This document shows positions 9,387-17,696 of a stretch of 64,000 nt of DNA, piece after piece. The DNA lies in the NCBI GenBank assembly GCA_016790165.1, contig JAEUPL010000037.1, positions 46,865 through 110,864 on the forward strand, written 5' to 3'. The first letter of the stretch is position 1; every line of letters begins with the position of its first letter. The notes below the pieces were generated by a model that was not told where the DNA came from, searched no databases, and was given only the letters and a program-made list of their open reading frames with translations. Origin of the DNA: Burkholderiales bacterium. Its GTDB lineage: Bacteria; Pseudomonadota; Gammaproteobacteria; Burkholderiales; Casimicrobiaceae. Both the position numbers and the translations under genes were made by a program.

Positions 9387-10259
9387 ATGCGAATGTCATC
9401 CGCCCCTGCACGATCATCAGAGAACTCTGCAAGCCTTGGGCCGCAGACATGGGCCTTTGCCGGCGGAAGTGATGTTGGCCGTGAACGAGCCCACAACGAA
9501 GATGCCATTTACGTCGATGCGGAACGACGCTTGGCTGTGCTTGCTGATGGCATGGGCGGATACCAGGCAGGCGAGGTGGCCAGCCAGCTGGCGATTGACG
9601 TCGTGCGCGCCGAATCCTCCGAGCAGTCACTCACAGACCTGGATCTGGGGCGTATTGACCCAGTGACAGGCATGTCGGTCGCGATGCGGCAGCTTCGGAG
9701 TGCGATTGAAAAGGCCAACAACCGGATCTGCAGCGTTGCTCGTGGGCGTGATGAGCTCAATGGTATGGGAACAACGATCGTAGCGGCACGCTTTTACGAT
9801 GGGCGCGTTGGCGTCGCGCACGTGGGCGATTCACGCTGTTACCGATTTCGTGAGCGAACGCTAGAACAGCTGACACGGGATCACTCCTACGTTCAGGATC
9901 AACTCGAGAAAGGGCTGATTTCTGAAGATGATGCCAAACACTCCCCCCAGAAGAACCTGATTACGCGCGCCCTTGGTATCGACGCCATCGCCGAGGCTGA
10001 CGTGATGGAATTCCGGACGCGTCCTGGAGATGTCTACCTGCTCTGTTCCGATGGCCTGTCCGACCTTGTCGATGACGCATCGCTGGAGCGCGAGCTGGCG
10101 GCAAGCAGGCCGGCCAAGGAGAGTGTCGACCGCTTGATCGCCGCCGCAAATGCCAACGGCGGGCGCGACAATATTTCGGTCATTCTGGTACGAGTCGGCG
10201 AAGCAGCGGCCGAAGGGCTGTGGTGGCAGAAGTTCCTGAAGAAGCCTGACAAGGCCTGA
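9387..10259 (+). CDS. PP2C-family serine/threonine protein phosphatase
   Basis: A 290-residue PPM/PP2C phosphatase of the bacterial Stp type. Metal-binding and catalytic motifs are all present: DVGRERAHNEDA, LADGMGGYQAGEVAS, GMGTTIVAA, HVGDSRCYR, TRDHSYVQD, LLCSDGLSDLV and GGRDNISVILV. No membrane segment. It is followed six bases later by an FHA-domain protein, which by the known role of FHA in binding phosphothreonine suggests a phospho-signalling module; no Ser/Thr kinase is encoded in the window. Confidence 0.92.
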   Translation: MRMSSAPARSSENSASLGPQTWAFAGGSDVGRERAHNEDAIYVDAERRLAVLADGMGGYQAGEVASQLAIDVVRAESSEQSLTDLDLGRIDPVTGMSVAMRQLRSAIEKANNRICSVARGRDELNGMGTTIVAARFYDGRVGVAHVGDSRCYRFRERTLEQLTRDHSYVQDQLEKGLISEDDAKHSPQKNLITRALGIDAIAEADVMEFRTRPGDVYLLCSDGLSDLVDDASLERELAASRPAKESVDRLIAAANANGGRDNISVILVRVGEAAAEGLWWQKFLKKPDKA

Positions 10260-10265
10260 TCGATC

Positions 10266-11195
10266 ATGGCCAAACTGTTTTGGTTGCAACCCGACAAGAC
10301 AATCGTCGAATTTCCGCTCAAGGCGGAGCAGAATCTGATCGGTCGTAGCAGCCGCTGCGATATTCGCATCAAGCACCCCGGCATCAGCGCCGAACACGCA
10401 GTGATTCGCGTATTGCCCACCAGCGCCTCGCTTGAAGATCTCGGGAGTACGAACGGCACGCGCGTCAACGGACGCCGGGTCGAGACGCACGTACTCAGGC
10501 ATGGTGACCAGATTGGGGTAGGTCGCGAAAATCTGATGTACTTTGCTGAGCTTGATGTCGCTGCGGAGTTCGTGCAACCCGCGCCCATGCAGCCCTACGC
10601 ACAGCCAGCGCCAGGGGGAGAAATGGTTAACACGGTGTCCACACCGCGTACCTCGCCCGATAGCGCCCCGTCCGGATCCGTCTCGCTGACTTCCAGAGAC
10701 GTCACCAGCGAAACATCAGCCGTCCAGCCTCGGCCACCTCGCTCAACGCCGCGACCTGGGCAGATGCCGGAACTTGATCAATCGTTGATCGCACGGCTCC
10801 CGGTCGGCGTATCGTTTTCCGACCCGGCGACGCCCCCTGCGGGCCCGCCGGCTTCCGCCGTGGTGCGCAGTCCCGCCGCAGCCGCAGTCAGCCCTGCCGC
10901 CGCAGTCCCGCCACAGCATTCGCTTTCCGCAGCCATTTCTGTGCTGACTGGCCCCGCAGCCGGCAAGCGCTACCCGCTGGAGCAGAAAAGCGTCACCATC
11001 GGCAAGGAAGGCAAACAGGTGATCGAGTGCCAGAGGATTGGAACCTCTCAGTGGCAGGTTAGACAACGCGAAGGCGTCATTCCGGCGTTTGTCAACGGCG
11101 ACGCCTTGAACGCGCCGCGCGATCTGGTCGCTGGCGATGTCATCGAAATGACTGGCGTCCGTCTGCGTTTTGAGGTCGTGCTTCATTCACGCTAG
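10266..11195 (+). CDS. FHA-domain protein with Pro/Ala-rich linker and second FHA-like domain
   Basis: A 309-residue cytoplasmic protein. The N-terminal FHA domain (~1-95) has the canonical GRSSRCDIRI, SAEHAVIR and LGSTNGTRVNGR motifs. A linker of ~100 residues rich in Pro, Ala and Ser follows. The last ~90 residues (from LSAAISVLTGPAAGKRYPL to the end) look like a second, diverged FHA/SMAD fold lacking the classic SxxH motif. It is co-transcribed with the PP2C phosphatase; its phosphorylated partner is unknown. Confidence 0.82.
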   Translation: MAKLFWLQPDKTIVEFPLKAEQNLIGRSSRCDIRIKHPGISAEHAVIRVLPTSASLEDLGSTNGTRVNGRRVETHVLRHGDQIGVGRENLMYFAELDVAAEFVQPAPMQPYAQPAPGGEMVNTVSTPRTSPDSAPSGSVSLTSRDVTSETSAVQPRPPRSTPRPGQMPELDQSLIARLPVGVSFSDPATPPAGPPASAVVRSPAAAAVSPAAAVPPQHSLSAAISVLTGPAAGKRYPLEQKSVTIGKEGKQVIECQRIGTSQWQVRQREGVIPAFVNGDALNAPRDLVAGDVIEMTGVRLRFEVVLHSR

Positions 11196-11469
11196 GAGCG
11201 CGAAACCGTAACGCGTAACTTGAGATGCAGGCTTGCGCTGCGCTGATCGCCCCAGCTGCGCAGCAATCCTCCAGGCGAACCCGCGCGGGATGTGCGAGAT
11301 GCGTTCCGCGGTTGCGCCCTTCGCGTGAAGGCCACCTTGGATCGGACTGGCGGTACTGGAGACCGATCCGCGTCGTCGCTCACGGCCTGAGTTGCAACTG
11401 ACTGCGAGACGCATCTCGGTCGGCGGCGTGTAGAGCCCCGTCGCGAATCGCGTAAGCGCACCGTGCAAA
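11196..11469. other. Gene-free stretch with nested inverted repeats
   Basis: No credible coding frame. Three nested or adjacent inverted repeats are visible: GCTGCGC/GCGCAGC around 11240-11265, GGATCGG (11339-11345) with CCGATCC (11363-11369), and an outer pair CGAGATGCG (11295-11303) with CGCATCTCG (11410-11418). It lies between the ends of two convergent genes. It could fold as a structured RNA or be remnant repeat DNA. Confidence 0.4.
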
Positions 11470-11495
11470 AAAAGGCCGGGTCTCCCCGGCCTTTT
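11470..11495 (-). terminator. Strong, possibly bidirectional intrinsic terminator
   Basis: An 11-bp perfect stem (AAAAGGCCGGG / CCCGGCCTTTT) with a 4-nt loop, followed on the minus strand by further Ts. It ends the MFS transporter/small protein unit and could also end the FHA transcript from the other side. Confidence 0.9.
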
Positions 11496-11514
11496 CTAAC
11501 GCCTCAGCACACCG

Positions 11515-11664
11515 CTACTTCTTGGGCGCTGCGTCCTTTTCAGTGCCATGCGGCACCTGAACGTCATGCTTCTCGCCGCCCAGATCAATGTCGCCGCCCC
11601 CTTTGGTGAGCAGCCAGATGCCGAGCGCGGCGAATGCCAGAAAAGCCACGATGTACTTCAACAT
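11515..11664 (-). CDS. 49-residue single-span membrane protein coupled to the MFS transporter
   Basis: A small frame of 49 residues that begins three bases after the transporter's stop codon and ends just before the shared terminator. Residues 2-20 (LKYIVAFLAFAALGIWLLT) form one membrane helix; the rest is Gly-rich then polar and charged (GGGDIDLGGEKHD ... EKDAAPKK). The tight spacing, the sensible amphipathic layout and the terminator directly behind argue that it is translated. I do not recognise the family. A role as an accessory or stabilising peptide for the transporter is inference only. Confidence 0.7.
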   Translation of the reverse strand: MLKYIVAFLAFAALGIWLLTKGGGDIDLGGEKHDVQVPHGTEKDAAPKK

Positions 11665-11667
11665 GAT

Positions 11668-13347
11668 TTAGTCCTTCGCGTAGATATCTACGTCTTTGGT
11701 TTCACGGATGAAGAGCATGCCGATGACAAACGTCATCGCTGCCACGATCACTGGATACCACAGGCCATAGAAGATGTCGCCCGTCGCCGCGACCATCGCG
11801 AACGCCGTCGTCGGGAGCAGGCCACCGAACCAGCCGTTGCCGATGTGATAAGGCAAGCTCATCGACGTGTAGCGGATGCGGGTGGGGAACAGTTCAACCA
11901 GCATGGCCGCAATCGGGCCGTACACCATGGTAACCAGGATCACCAGGTAGACGAGGATCGCCAGCACCATCGGTGTGTTGATGGCCTTGTCATCCGCCTT
12001 CGTGCTCAAGCCTGCAGCAGCGACGGTACCCGCAACCTCTTTCTTGAATGCAGCGATAGCAGCCGCGCTATCCTTGTCGAAGCCATCGGCCTTGTCGTTG
12101 AGTTTCGCCGTCGGTGCAGTGATTTCCTTGTCGCCGATCTTGATTACGGCCGGGGCGCCAGCAGCAGCCTTCGCGTTGACATACGGCACGAACGATTGTG
12201 CCATCGTACGTTTGGCGATGTCGCACGACGTACGGAAGTCGATTTCGCGGGCAATCGGGCTGCCCTGGAACGAGCAGGTTGCCGGATCCGCCGTCACGGT
12301 GACGGTCGCTTTAGCCTGCGCTGCAGCGAGCGCCGGATTGGCGTACTTGAGCAGAGCCGGGAATACCGTAAAGTAAGTCAGCACGGCAAGCAGGCAGCCC
12401 GCCATGATGATGATCTTGCGACCGATCTTGTCCGACAGCCAGCCGAAGAAAATGAAACCTGGCGTACCGATCACCAGCGACGCTGCGATCAGCAGGTTGG
12501 CCGTCTTGCCGTCAACCTTGGCGAGGCTGGTCAGGAAGAACAGCGCGTAGAACTGGCCCGAGTACCACACCACGGCTTGACCAGCGGTGAGGCCGAGCAG
12601 CGCGAGGATCACGATCTTGAGGTTCTTCCATTGGCCGAACGATTCCGAAAGCGGAGCCTTGGAGACTTTGCCTTCTTCCTTCATCTTCTGGAAGGCAGGC
12701 GACTCGTTCATCGACAAGCGGATCCAGACGGAGATCGCCAGCAGGAAGATCGAAAGCAGGAACGGGATACGCCAGCCCCAGTCGTCGAACTCTTTACCGG
12801 TGAATTCGCGGGTAAGCAGAATCACGATCAGCGAGAGGAACAGGCCGAGCGTTGCGGTCGTTTGAATCCAGCTGGTGTAGAGACCGCGGCGGCCGTGGGG
12901 TGCGTGCTCGGCAACGTAGGTTGCGGCACCACCGTACTCACCACCGAGCGCGAGGCCCTGCAGCATGCGCAGCACGATCAGGATGATCGGTGCGGCAACG
13001 CCGATGGAGTTGTAGTTTGGCAGACAGCCCACGATGAAGGTCGCGGAGCCCATGATGAGAATGGTGACGAGGAAGGTGTACTTCCGGCCAATCATGTCGC
13101 CCAAGCGACCGAACACCAGCGCGCCAAAGGGGCGAACCAGGAAGCCCGCGGCGAACGCGAGCAGTGCGAAGATGTATGCAGACGTTGGGTCGAGGCCGGC
13201 AAAGAACTGCTTCGCGATCACAGCGGCCAACGAGCCGTACAGGTAAAAGTCGTACCACTCGAACACGGTGCCGAGTGACGACGCAAAAATGACCTTCTTC
13301 TCCTCCGCGGTCATCGGGCGATCTGCGCCCGCGGTTGCTGTTGCCAT
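11668..13347 (-). CDS. MFS transporter of the metabolite:H+ symporter (MHS) type with a large extra loop
   Basis: A 559-residue major-facilitator protein. Both family signatures occur, RLGDMIGRKYT (81-91) and WLSDKIGRK (303-311), and ~12 membrane helices are predicted. Compared with ProP/ShiA-type MHS proteins (~430-500 residues) it carries an insertion of about 120 residues (~335-458) between two late helices. The insertion is Ala/Lys/Asp-rich and contains two cysteines, 358 and 375, that could pair in the periplasm. Start ATG 13347 has AAGGGGA upstream. The substrate is not predictable; MHS members carry organic acids, osmolytes and similar compounds. A 49-residue gene follows in the same unit. 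Confidence 0.88.
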   Translation of the reverse strand: MATATAGADRPMTAEEKKVIFASSLGTVFEWYDFYLYGSLAAVIAKQFFAGLDPTSAYIFALLAFAAGFLVRPFGALVFGRLGDMIGRKYTFLVTILIMGSATFIVGCLPNYNSIGVAAPIILIVLRMLQGLALGGEYGGAATYVAEHAPHGRRGLYTSWIQTTATLGLFLSLIVILLTREFTGKEFDDWGWRIPFLLSIFLLAISVWIRLSMNESPAFQKMKEEGKVSKAPLSESFGQWKNLKIVILALLGLTAGQAVVWYSGQFYALFFLTSLAKVDGKTANLLIAASLVIGTPGFIFFGWLSDKIGRKIIIMAGCLLAVLTYFTVFPALLKYANPALAAAQAKATVTVTADPATCSFQGSPIAREIDFRTSCDIAKRTMAQSFVPYVNAKAAAGAPAVIKIGDKEITAPTAKLNDKADGFDKDSAAAIAAFKKEVAGTVAAAGLSTKADDKAINTPMVLAILVYLVILVTMVYGPIAAMLVELFPTRIRYTSMSLPYHIGNGWFGGLLPTTAFAMVAATGDIFYGLWYPVIVAAMTFVIGMLFIRETKDVDIYAKD

Positions 13348-13443
13348 GTGTTTTCCCCTTCGGTGAATGCATCTGTGCAGACAATGCACAGCTACGAGGG
13401 GATGAAAGTTAGAGAGTGGCGCTTACGGTGTTCTGACGACCGC

Positions 13444-14856
13444 TTACGCGAAGCTGACAACAAAGCTCGCACCACCCAATCGCGACGTCGCCACGTGCAC
13501 ACGGGCGCCATGCGTTTGCGCGACTTCACGCACAATGGCGAGGCCAAGCCCCGTCCCGGCAATCGCAGCGCCCGTCTCGGCGTCGACTTGCGCGACGCGT
13601 GCAAACGGCGCGAAAACCCGTTCCCGATCCGCCTCGGCGATCCCCGGTCCGGAGTCGTCGACCACGATTCGCTTTGGTGTCGCGCTGACGGTCAGCACCA
13701 CCGAACCGTGCCTCGGGGTGTACTTGAAGGCATTGTCGACCAGATTGCGCACCATTTCTCCGAGCAGGGTTGCGTCACCGACGATCTCCGCGGTGTCTTC
13801 GCTGGCGTCGAAGGCAAATTCGACATCGCGGTCGATCGCCTGTGGCAGCACATCGCGCGCCACGCCTTCGCACAACGCATTGAGGTTCACCATTTGAAGG
13901 GCGCCTGTGGTGCCCACGCTCTCGGCGCGGGCAAGCGCAAGCAACTGGTTGGCCAGACGGCTCGCTCGCTGCCCGGTAGATACCAGACGTGCGACGGCCT
14001 CGCGGCGCTCGGAGCCCTCAGGCAGACGCTGGATCAACTCTGCCTGGGCTTGCAACGCCGCCAACGGTGTGCGTAGCTGGTGTGCGGCGTTAGCGATGAA
14101 TCGCTTCTGCGCCGCGAGCGAGGTCTGCAGGCGCTGGATGAGCGCATTGGTTGATGCAATCAGTGGCGCGATCTCGTGCGGCGCCAGTTCCTCGGGAATC
14201 GGTTCGGAGTCGTCGGCGCTGCGCGCGTCGAGATGCTCCTGTAGCACCTTCATCGGTTGCGCGACGTAGGTCAGGCCGTACCAGAGCAGTGAGAATGCCA
14301 CCAGCAACACCACCGATTGCGCGACCGCTTCATGCGCCATCCCGGCGCTGAGCAGTGCGCCTTGCCGCTCGCGCGACTGTGCAACCGCAAGCGTGAATTC
14401 CTTGCCCGCCACAGCAAAAGGCCGCCGCACGACTCGCAGCACTACGTCATCGAGCACGCTGTTGAAACCACGAATCCGCTCGAACGCCTGACCTGGCGGT
14501 TTGGCAGACGAATCAAGTTCATCGTCGGCCGCCACCGTCTCGCGCAAGAACGGCACCAGCGCGTCGTCACCCGCGAGCGGCGCGCCCCGCTCATCGACGA
14601 TCAGGAACGACATCGGATACTCCGGCGCGACGTTCATCCAGCGCCGGGTCGCGTCAGACGGAATCGGGCTGTCAGGACGCGTGGTGAGGCGCTGCTCCCA
14701 TTCGCTGACGAGGATCGCGGCCACCGCGTTCAAGCCGTCGTCGAGGACAGTGTCCACGTTGTTGCGGGCACTCATGAACGAGATGCCCAGGCTGACCAGC
14801 CAGATCGACAGCAGCGGCGCCAGCAGCCACTCCAGCAGCCGCGCGGCGAGACTCAT
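13444..14856 (-). CDS. tctE: Sensor histidine kinase, TctE/QseC type
   Basis: A 470-residue membrane kinase. Two helices (~8-28 and ~180-200) frame a periplasmic sensor region. The H-box AAHQLRTPLAAL puts the phospho-acceptor at His259. The ATPase domain shows the N-box VRNLVDNAFKYTPRHG, the G1 motif DDSGPGIAEAD and the G2 motif GTGLGLAIV. It overlaps the response-regulator gene by four bases (ATGA). The pair resembles TctE/TctD, which control tricarboxylate uptake; the divergent Bug/TctC-type binding protein supports that, though the ligand here is unknown. Confidence 0.88.
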   Translation of the reverse strand: MSLAARLLEWLLAPLLSIWLVSLGISFMSARNNVDTVLDDGLNAVAAILVSEWEQRLTTRPDSPIPSDATRRWMNVAPEYPMSFLIVDERGAPLAGDDALVPFLRETVAADDELDSSAKPPGQAFERIRGFNSVLDDVVLRVVRRPFAVAGKEFTLAVAQSRERQGALLSAGMAHEAVAQSVVLLVAFSLLWYGLTYVAQPMKVLQEHLDARSADDSEPIPEELAPHEIAPLIASTNALIQRLQTSLAAQKRFIANAAHQLRTPLAALQAQAELIQRLPEGSERREAVARLVSTGQRASRLANQLLALARAESVGTTGALQMVNLNALCEGVARDVLPQAIDRDVEFAFDASEDTAEIVGDATLLGEMVRNLVDNAFKYTPRHGSVVLTVSATPKRIVVDDSGPGIAEADRERVFAPFARVAQVDAETGAAIAGTGLGLAIVREVAQTHGARVHVATSRLGGASFVVSFA

Positions 14857-15575
14857 GCGTGCGGTGCAACGGCGCTACGCACCGCCTCGTCTCCTGTACT
14901 CACTGGCTTGTCGATGCAGTAACCCAGACCACGGAAGGTCCGCACCTGAATGCCGGCAGGCTCGAGTTTCTTGCGCAGTCGATGCACATACACCTCGATC
15001 GCGTTCAGCGAAATGTCGCTGTCCCACGCGCAGAGACCTTCCATCAGCTGCTCTTTGGTCACCGCCCGGCCGGCACGCAGCAACAGCACCTCGAGGATGC
15101 CTGCTTCGCGCACCGAAAGCTCCAGCGCCACGCCGTCTGCCGATGCCTGCCTGGACGCGATGTCAAAGGTCAGCCGCCCGTGCGTCAGCATGTTGCTGGT
15201 CGCCGCGTTGCGCCGTCTTATCAGCGCACGGACGCGGGCATGCAGTTCGTCCAGGGCAAAGGGCTTGACCAGATAATCATCGGCGCCGGCATCCAATCCC
15301 TCAACCCGATCCGTCACTGAGTCCATCGCGGTCGTGATCAGTACCGGGACCGACTTCTGCGCCTCGTTGCGTGCCCGCAGTTGCCGCAGCACCTGTAAAC
15401 CCGACATGCGCGGCAAGCCGAGATCGAGAATCACCAGATCATATTGCGCCGTCGTCAGCGCGGTAGACGCCGAGGGACCATCGGTCACCCAATCCACCGC
15501 GTAATGCTCACGCTTGAGACTGGCGACCACGCCGCCGCCCAATTCAGCGTCGTCCTCCACGAGCAGAATTCGCAC
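14853..15575 (-). CDS. tctD: OmpR-family response regulator, TctD/QseB type
   Basis: A 240-residue two-domain regulator. The receiver domain (1-~120) has acidic residues in LVEDDAE, the phospho-acceptor Asp51 in VILDLGLPRMSG, and the lysine of YLVKPF. A winged-helix Trans_reg_C domain (~135-225) ends with RLRKKLEPAGIQVRTFRGLGY, the recognition-helix region of OmpR-type proteins. The kinase gene follows with a four-base overlap. It is divergent from the Bug-type gene across a ~300-bp spacer and is its likely regulator (inference). Confidence 0.92.
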   Translation of the reverse strand: MRILLVEDDAELGGGVVASLKREHYAVDWVTDGPSASTALTTAQYDLVILDLGLPRMSGLQVLRQLRARNEAQKSVPVLITTAMDSVTDRVEGLDAGADDYLVKPFALDELHARVRALIRRRNAATSNMLTHGRLTFDIASRQASADGVALELSVREAGILEVLLLRAGRAVTKEQLMEGLCAWDSDISLNAIEVYVHRLRKKLEPAGIQVRTFRGLGYCIDKPVSTGDEAVRSAVAPHA

Positions 15576-15624
15576 GATTCACTCCTCCTCAGCTGAAGTG
15601 TAGTGCGACGCCCGGTTTTTCCGA

Positions 15625-15754
15625 TCAGCTTTCGGGCCCTATCGACTGCACGTCCGCGCCTTCACCGTGCTGGGACGCAAAGTCGACTTTCCCGTTTTTT
15701 TGGCGACAACGGCCGCCCGCTGGTCGTTGTATTCGTATTTGAGGCTGAAGCTGT
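15625..15754. repeat. Intergenic element family, copy A
   Basis: First of five copies of a ~120-bp element. The left end TCAGCTTTCGGGCC is the approximate reverse complement of the right end GAGGCTGAAGCTGT. The core is a 12-bp palindrome AAAGTCGACTTT, with GTCGAC starting 57 bp from the left end. A hairpin follows (ACAACGGCC paired with GGTCGTTGT). It fills much of the 305-bp divergent spacer between tctD and the Bug-type gene. Confidence 0.6.
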
Positions 15755-15880
15755 AACCAGGTGCACGCCGTCGGAAGCACTCCGAAAAAATGCGAACCCA
15801 AAAGCGACCGCCACCACGCTGACGATGCTATGGTTTCGTTCGTATCTCGTGCGCAGTGCATTCAACAGGAGGCTTTCGTG

Positions 15881-16900
15881 ATGCAACCAGGATCGAGGGG
15901 ATGGCGAGAACTCGGCGTGGCAATGCTGACCGGCTGCGCGCTGGCGTGTGCGGTCGTGAGCAGCGGCGCGCGTGCGCAGACGACGGCGGCGAGCGGAGCG
16001 AGTTTCCCCGCCAAGCCAGTCAAGCTCGTCGTGCCCTACCCGGCAGGTGGCTTTCCCGACACGGTGGCGCGCGTGTTGGCCAAGGCGCTGACCGAACGCT
16101 GGGGACAGCAAGTCATCATCGACAACCGGCCGGGCGGCAACGGTGCGGTTGCCGCGCAAACCATCAAGTCCCTACCGCCCGATGGCTACACGCTGCTCGT
16201 CACCGACGGCTCGATGTTTACCATCAACCCGGCGCTCTACCAAAAGCTGGAATACGACCACAAGAAGGACTTCGTCCCGGTCAGTGCACTCGGCAAGGCG
16301 CCGCTGTTCCTGACCGTGCATCCGAGCGTACCGGCCAACTCGCTGAGCGAATTCATCGCCTACGTCAAGGCCAATCCGGGTCGCGTCAACTATGGCTCCT
16401 CCGGTATCGGCAGCACGCACCATCTCAATACCGAAGCGATGGCCGCGGCGCTGGGGCTCAACATGGTGCACGTGCCGTTCAAAGGCATGGGGCAGGCGGT
16501 GCCGGCACTGGTCGGTGGTCAGGTGCAGATGATTTTCTCGGCGCTGCCGGCGATTGCCGGATTCGTCAAGGACAACCGCGTGAAGTTACTGGCGCAGAAC
16601 TCGAACAAGCGCTTCTCGCAGGCGCCGCAAATTCCCACCATCGGAGAGTCTGCGATTCCCGGCTTTGACTTCGCGCCCACGACCATTCTGATGGCGCCGA
16701 GCGGCACACCGCCGGCGGTGCTACGCCAGCTCGCGACCGACGTCGCCGCGGCAGTGCGTGCGCCCGCCGTCGCCGAAACGCTCCTCAACTCGGGCGTCGA
16801 AGTCATCGGCAGCACGTCTGAGGAGCTGGGTCGCGCGCTGGCCGATGACGCCGAACGCTTCGCAAAAGTCGTGAAGAGCATCAACATCAAGGCGGATTGA
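15881..16900 (+). CDS. Bug/TctC-family tripartite tricarboxylate transporter binding protein
   Basis: A 339-residue periplasmic binding protein. A signal peptide spans ~1-33 (WRELGVAMLTGCALACAVVS ... GARAQ). Bug-family hallmarks follow: PVKLVVPYPAGGFPDTVAR, VIIDNRPGGNGAVAAQ, HVPFKGMGQAVPALVGGQV. Start ATG 15881 has a perfect AGGAGG eight bases upstream (15867-15872). No TctA/TctB membrane subunits are nearby, as is usual for Bug proteins in Burkholderiales. It is followed after nine bases by a class II aldolase gene and is divergent from tctDE, so it probably captures an organic acid whose use involves the aldolase. Confidence 0.92.
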   Translation: MQPGSRGWRELGVAMLTGCALACAVVSSGARAQTTAASGASFPAKPVKLVVPYPAGGFPDTVARVLAKALTERWGQQVIIDNRPGGNGAVAAQTIKSLPPDGYTLLVTDGSMFTINPALYQKLEYDHKKDFVPVSALGKAPLFLTVHPSVPANSLSEFIAYVKANPGRVNYGSSGIGSTHHLNTEAMAAALGLNMVHVPFKGMGQAVPALVGGQVQMIFSALPAIAGFVKDNRVKLLAQNSNKRFSQAPQIPTIGESAIPGFDFAPTTILMAPSGTPPAVLRQLATDVAAAVRAPAVAETLLNSGVEVIGSTSEELGRALADDAERFAKVVKSINIKAD

Positions 16901-16909
16901 GCGTGTCCC

Positions 16910-17674
16910 GTGAGCAGCGCCTGCGCCGCCCTGATTGACGATCTCGTCAGCGCCAATCACATCCTGTTTGTCGAAGGCGTGGTCGATGGCTTCGGCCACG
17001 TCAGCGTGCGCCACGATCGTCGCGACGACCACTTCCTGCTGGCCTGCGGCGTGGCGCCTGCCACGGTCACAGCTGAGGACATCGTCGAAGTCGATTACGA
17101 CGGGGTCGTACACGACGACGCCGGTCGACGCAGCTACCTTGAGCGCTACATTCACAGCGAAATCTACAAGGCGCGACCGGATGTCATGGCTGTCGTGCAC
17201 AGTCACTCACCGGCCATCATTCCGTTCGGCGTGACGCGCGCCACGTTGCGCCCGGTGTGCCATATGAGCGGCTTTCTCGGGCTCTCTACGCCAGTCTTCG
17301 AAATTCGCGACACGGCGGGCGAAGACAACGACATGCTGGTAAAAAACGCGGCGCTGGGCAAAGCCCTCGCCGCCAGCCTTGGGCCGCATCAATTTGCACT
17401 CATGCGCGGGCACGGCTCGGTCACCGTGGCGCACTCGCTCAAGCTCGCCGTCGCGCGTGCGATCTGGGCCGAAATGAATGCCAGGCTGCAAAGCGAAGCG
17501 ATGCGCGTGGCTGCCCTGGCCGGTCACGCGGGCGATGCAGACGGCGGCGTGCGCTACCTCACGGCGGGCGAAGCGAAAGGCTCGATGGCGATCAATGAAA
17601 CCGTCGTCGACCGGCCTTGGGACTTCTGGAAGTCACGCGCGAAGGCTGCGCTCGCCGGGATGACGCGCATCTGA
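16910..17674 (+). CDS. Class II aldolase/adducin-family protein
   Basis: A 254-residue protein of the class II aldolase/adducin fold. The zinc-binding histidines are visible in VVHSHSPAI and LMRGHGSV, and the general organisation (NHILF near the start, GHVSVR, RYIHSEIY) resembles hydroxyaromatic-acid decarboxylases of this family as well as fuculose-phosphate aldolases. It starts at GTG 16910, nine bases after the Bug-type gene, and clearly belongs to the same unit. Substrate uncertain; a decarboxylase acting on an aromatic or sugar acid is possible. Confidence 0.82.
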   Translation: MSSACAALIDDLVSANHILFVEGVVDGFGHVSVRHDRRDDHFLLACGVAPATVTAEDIVEVDYDGVVHDDAGRRSYLERYIHSEIYKARPDVMAVVHSHSPAIIPFGVTRATLRPVCHMSGFLGLSTPVFEIRDTAGEDNDMLVKNAALGKALAASLGPHQFALMRGHGSVTVAHSLKLAVARAIWAEMNARLQSEAMRVAALAGHAGDADGGVRYLTAGEAKGSMAINETVVDRPWDFWKSRAKAALAGMTRI

Positions 17675-17696
17675 GCGATGCGCCAAGCCTGATGCG

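Noticed and set aside
11548-13278. 576-residue open frame on the plus strand
   Set aside because: Exactly antisense to the MHS transporter, Arg/His-rich with no recognisable domain; the minus-strand gene has clear family motifs, SD and terminator.
15761-15880. N-terminal extension of the Bug-type protein by 40 residues
   Set aside because: It would bury the signal peptide and ignores the perfect AGGAGG before ATG 15881.
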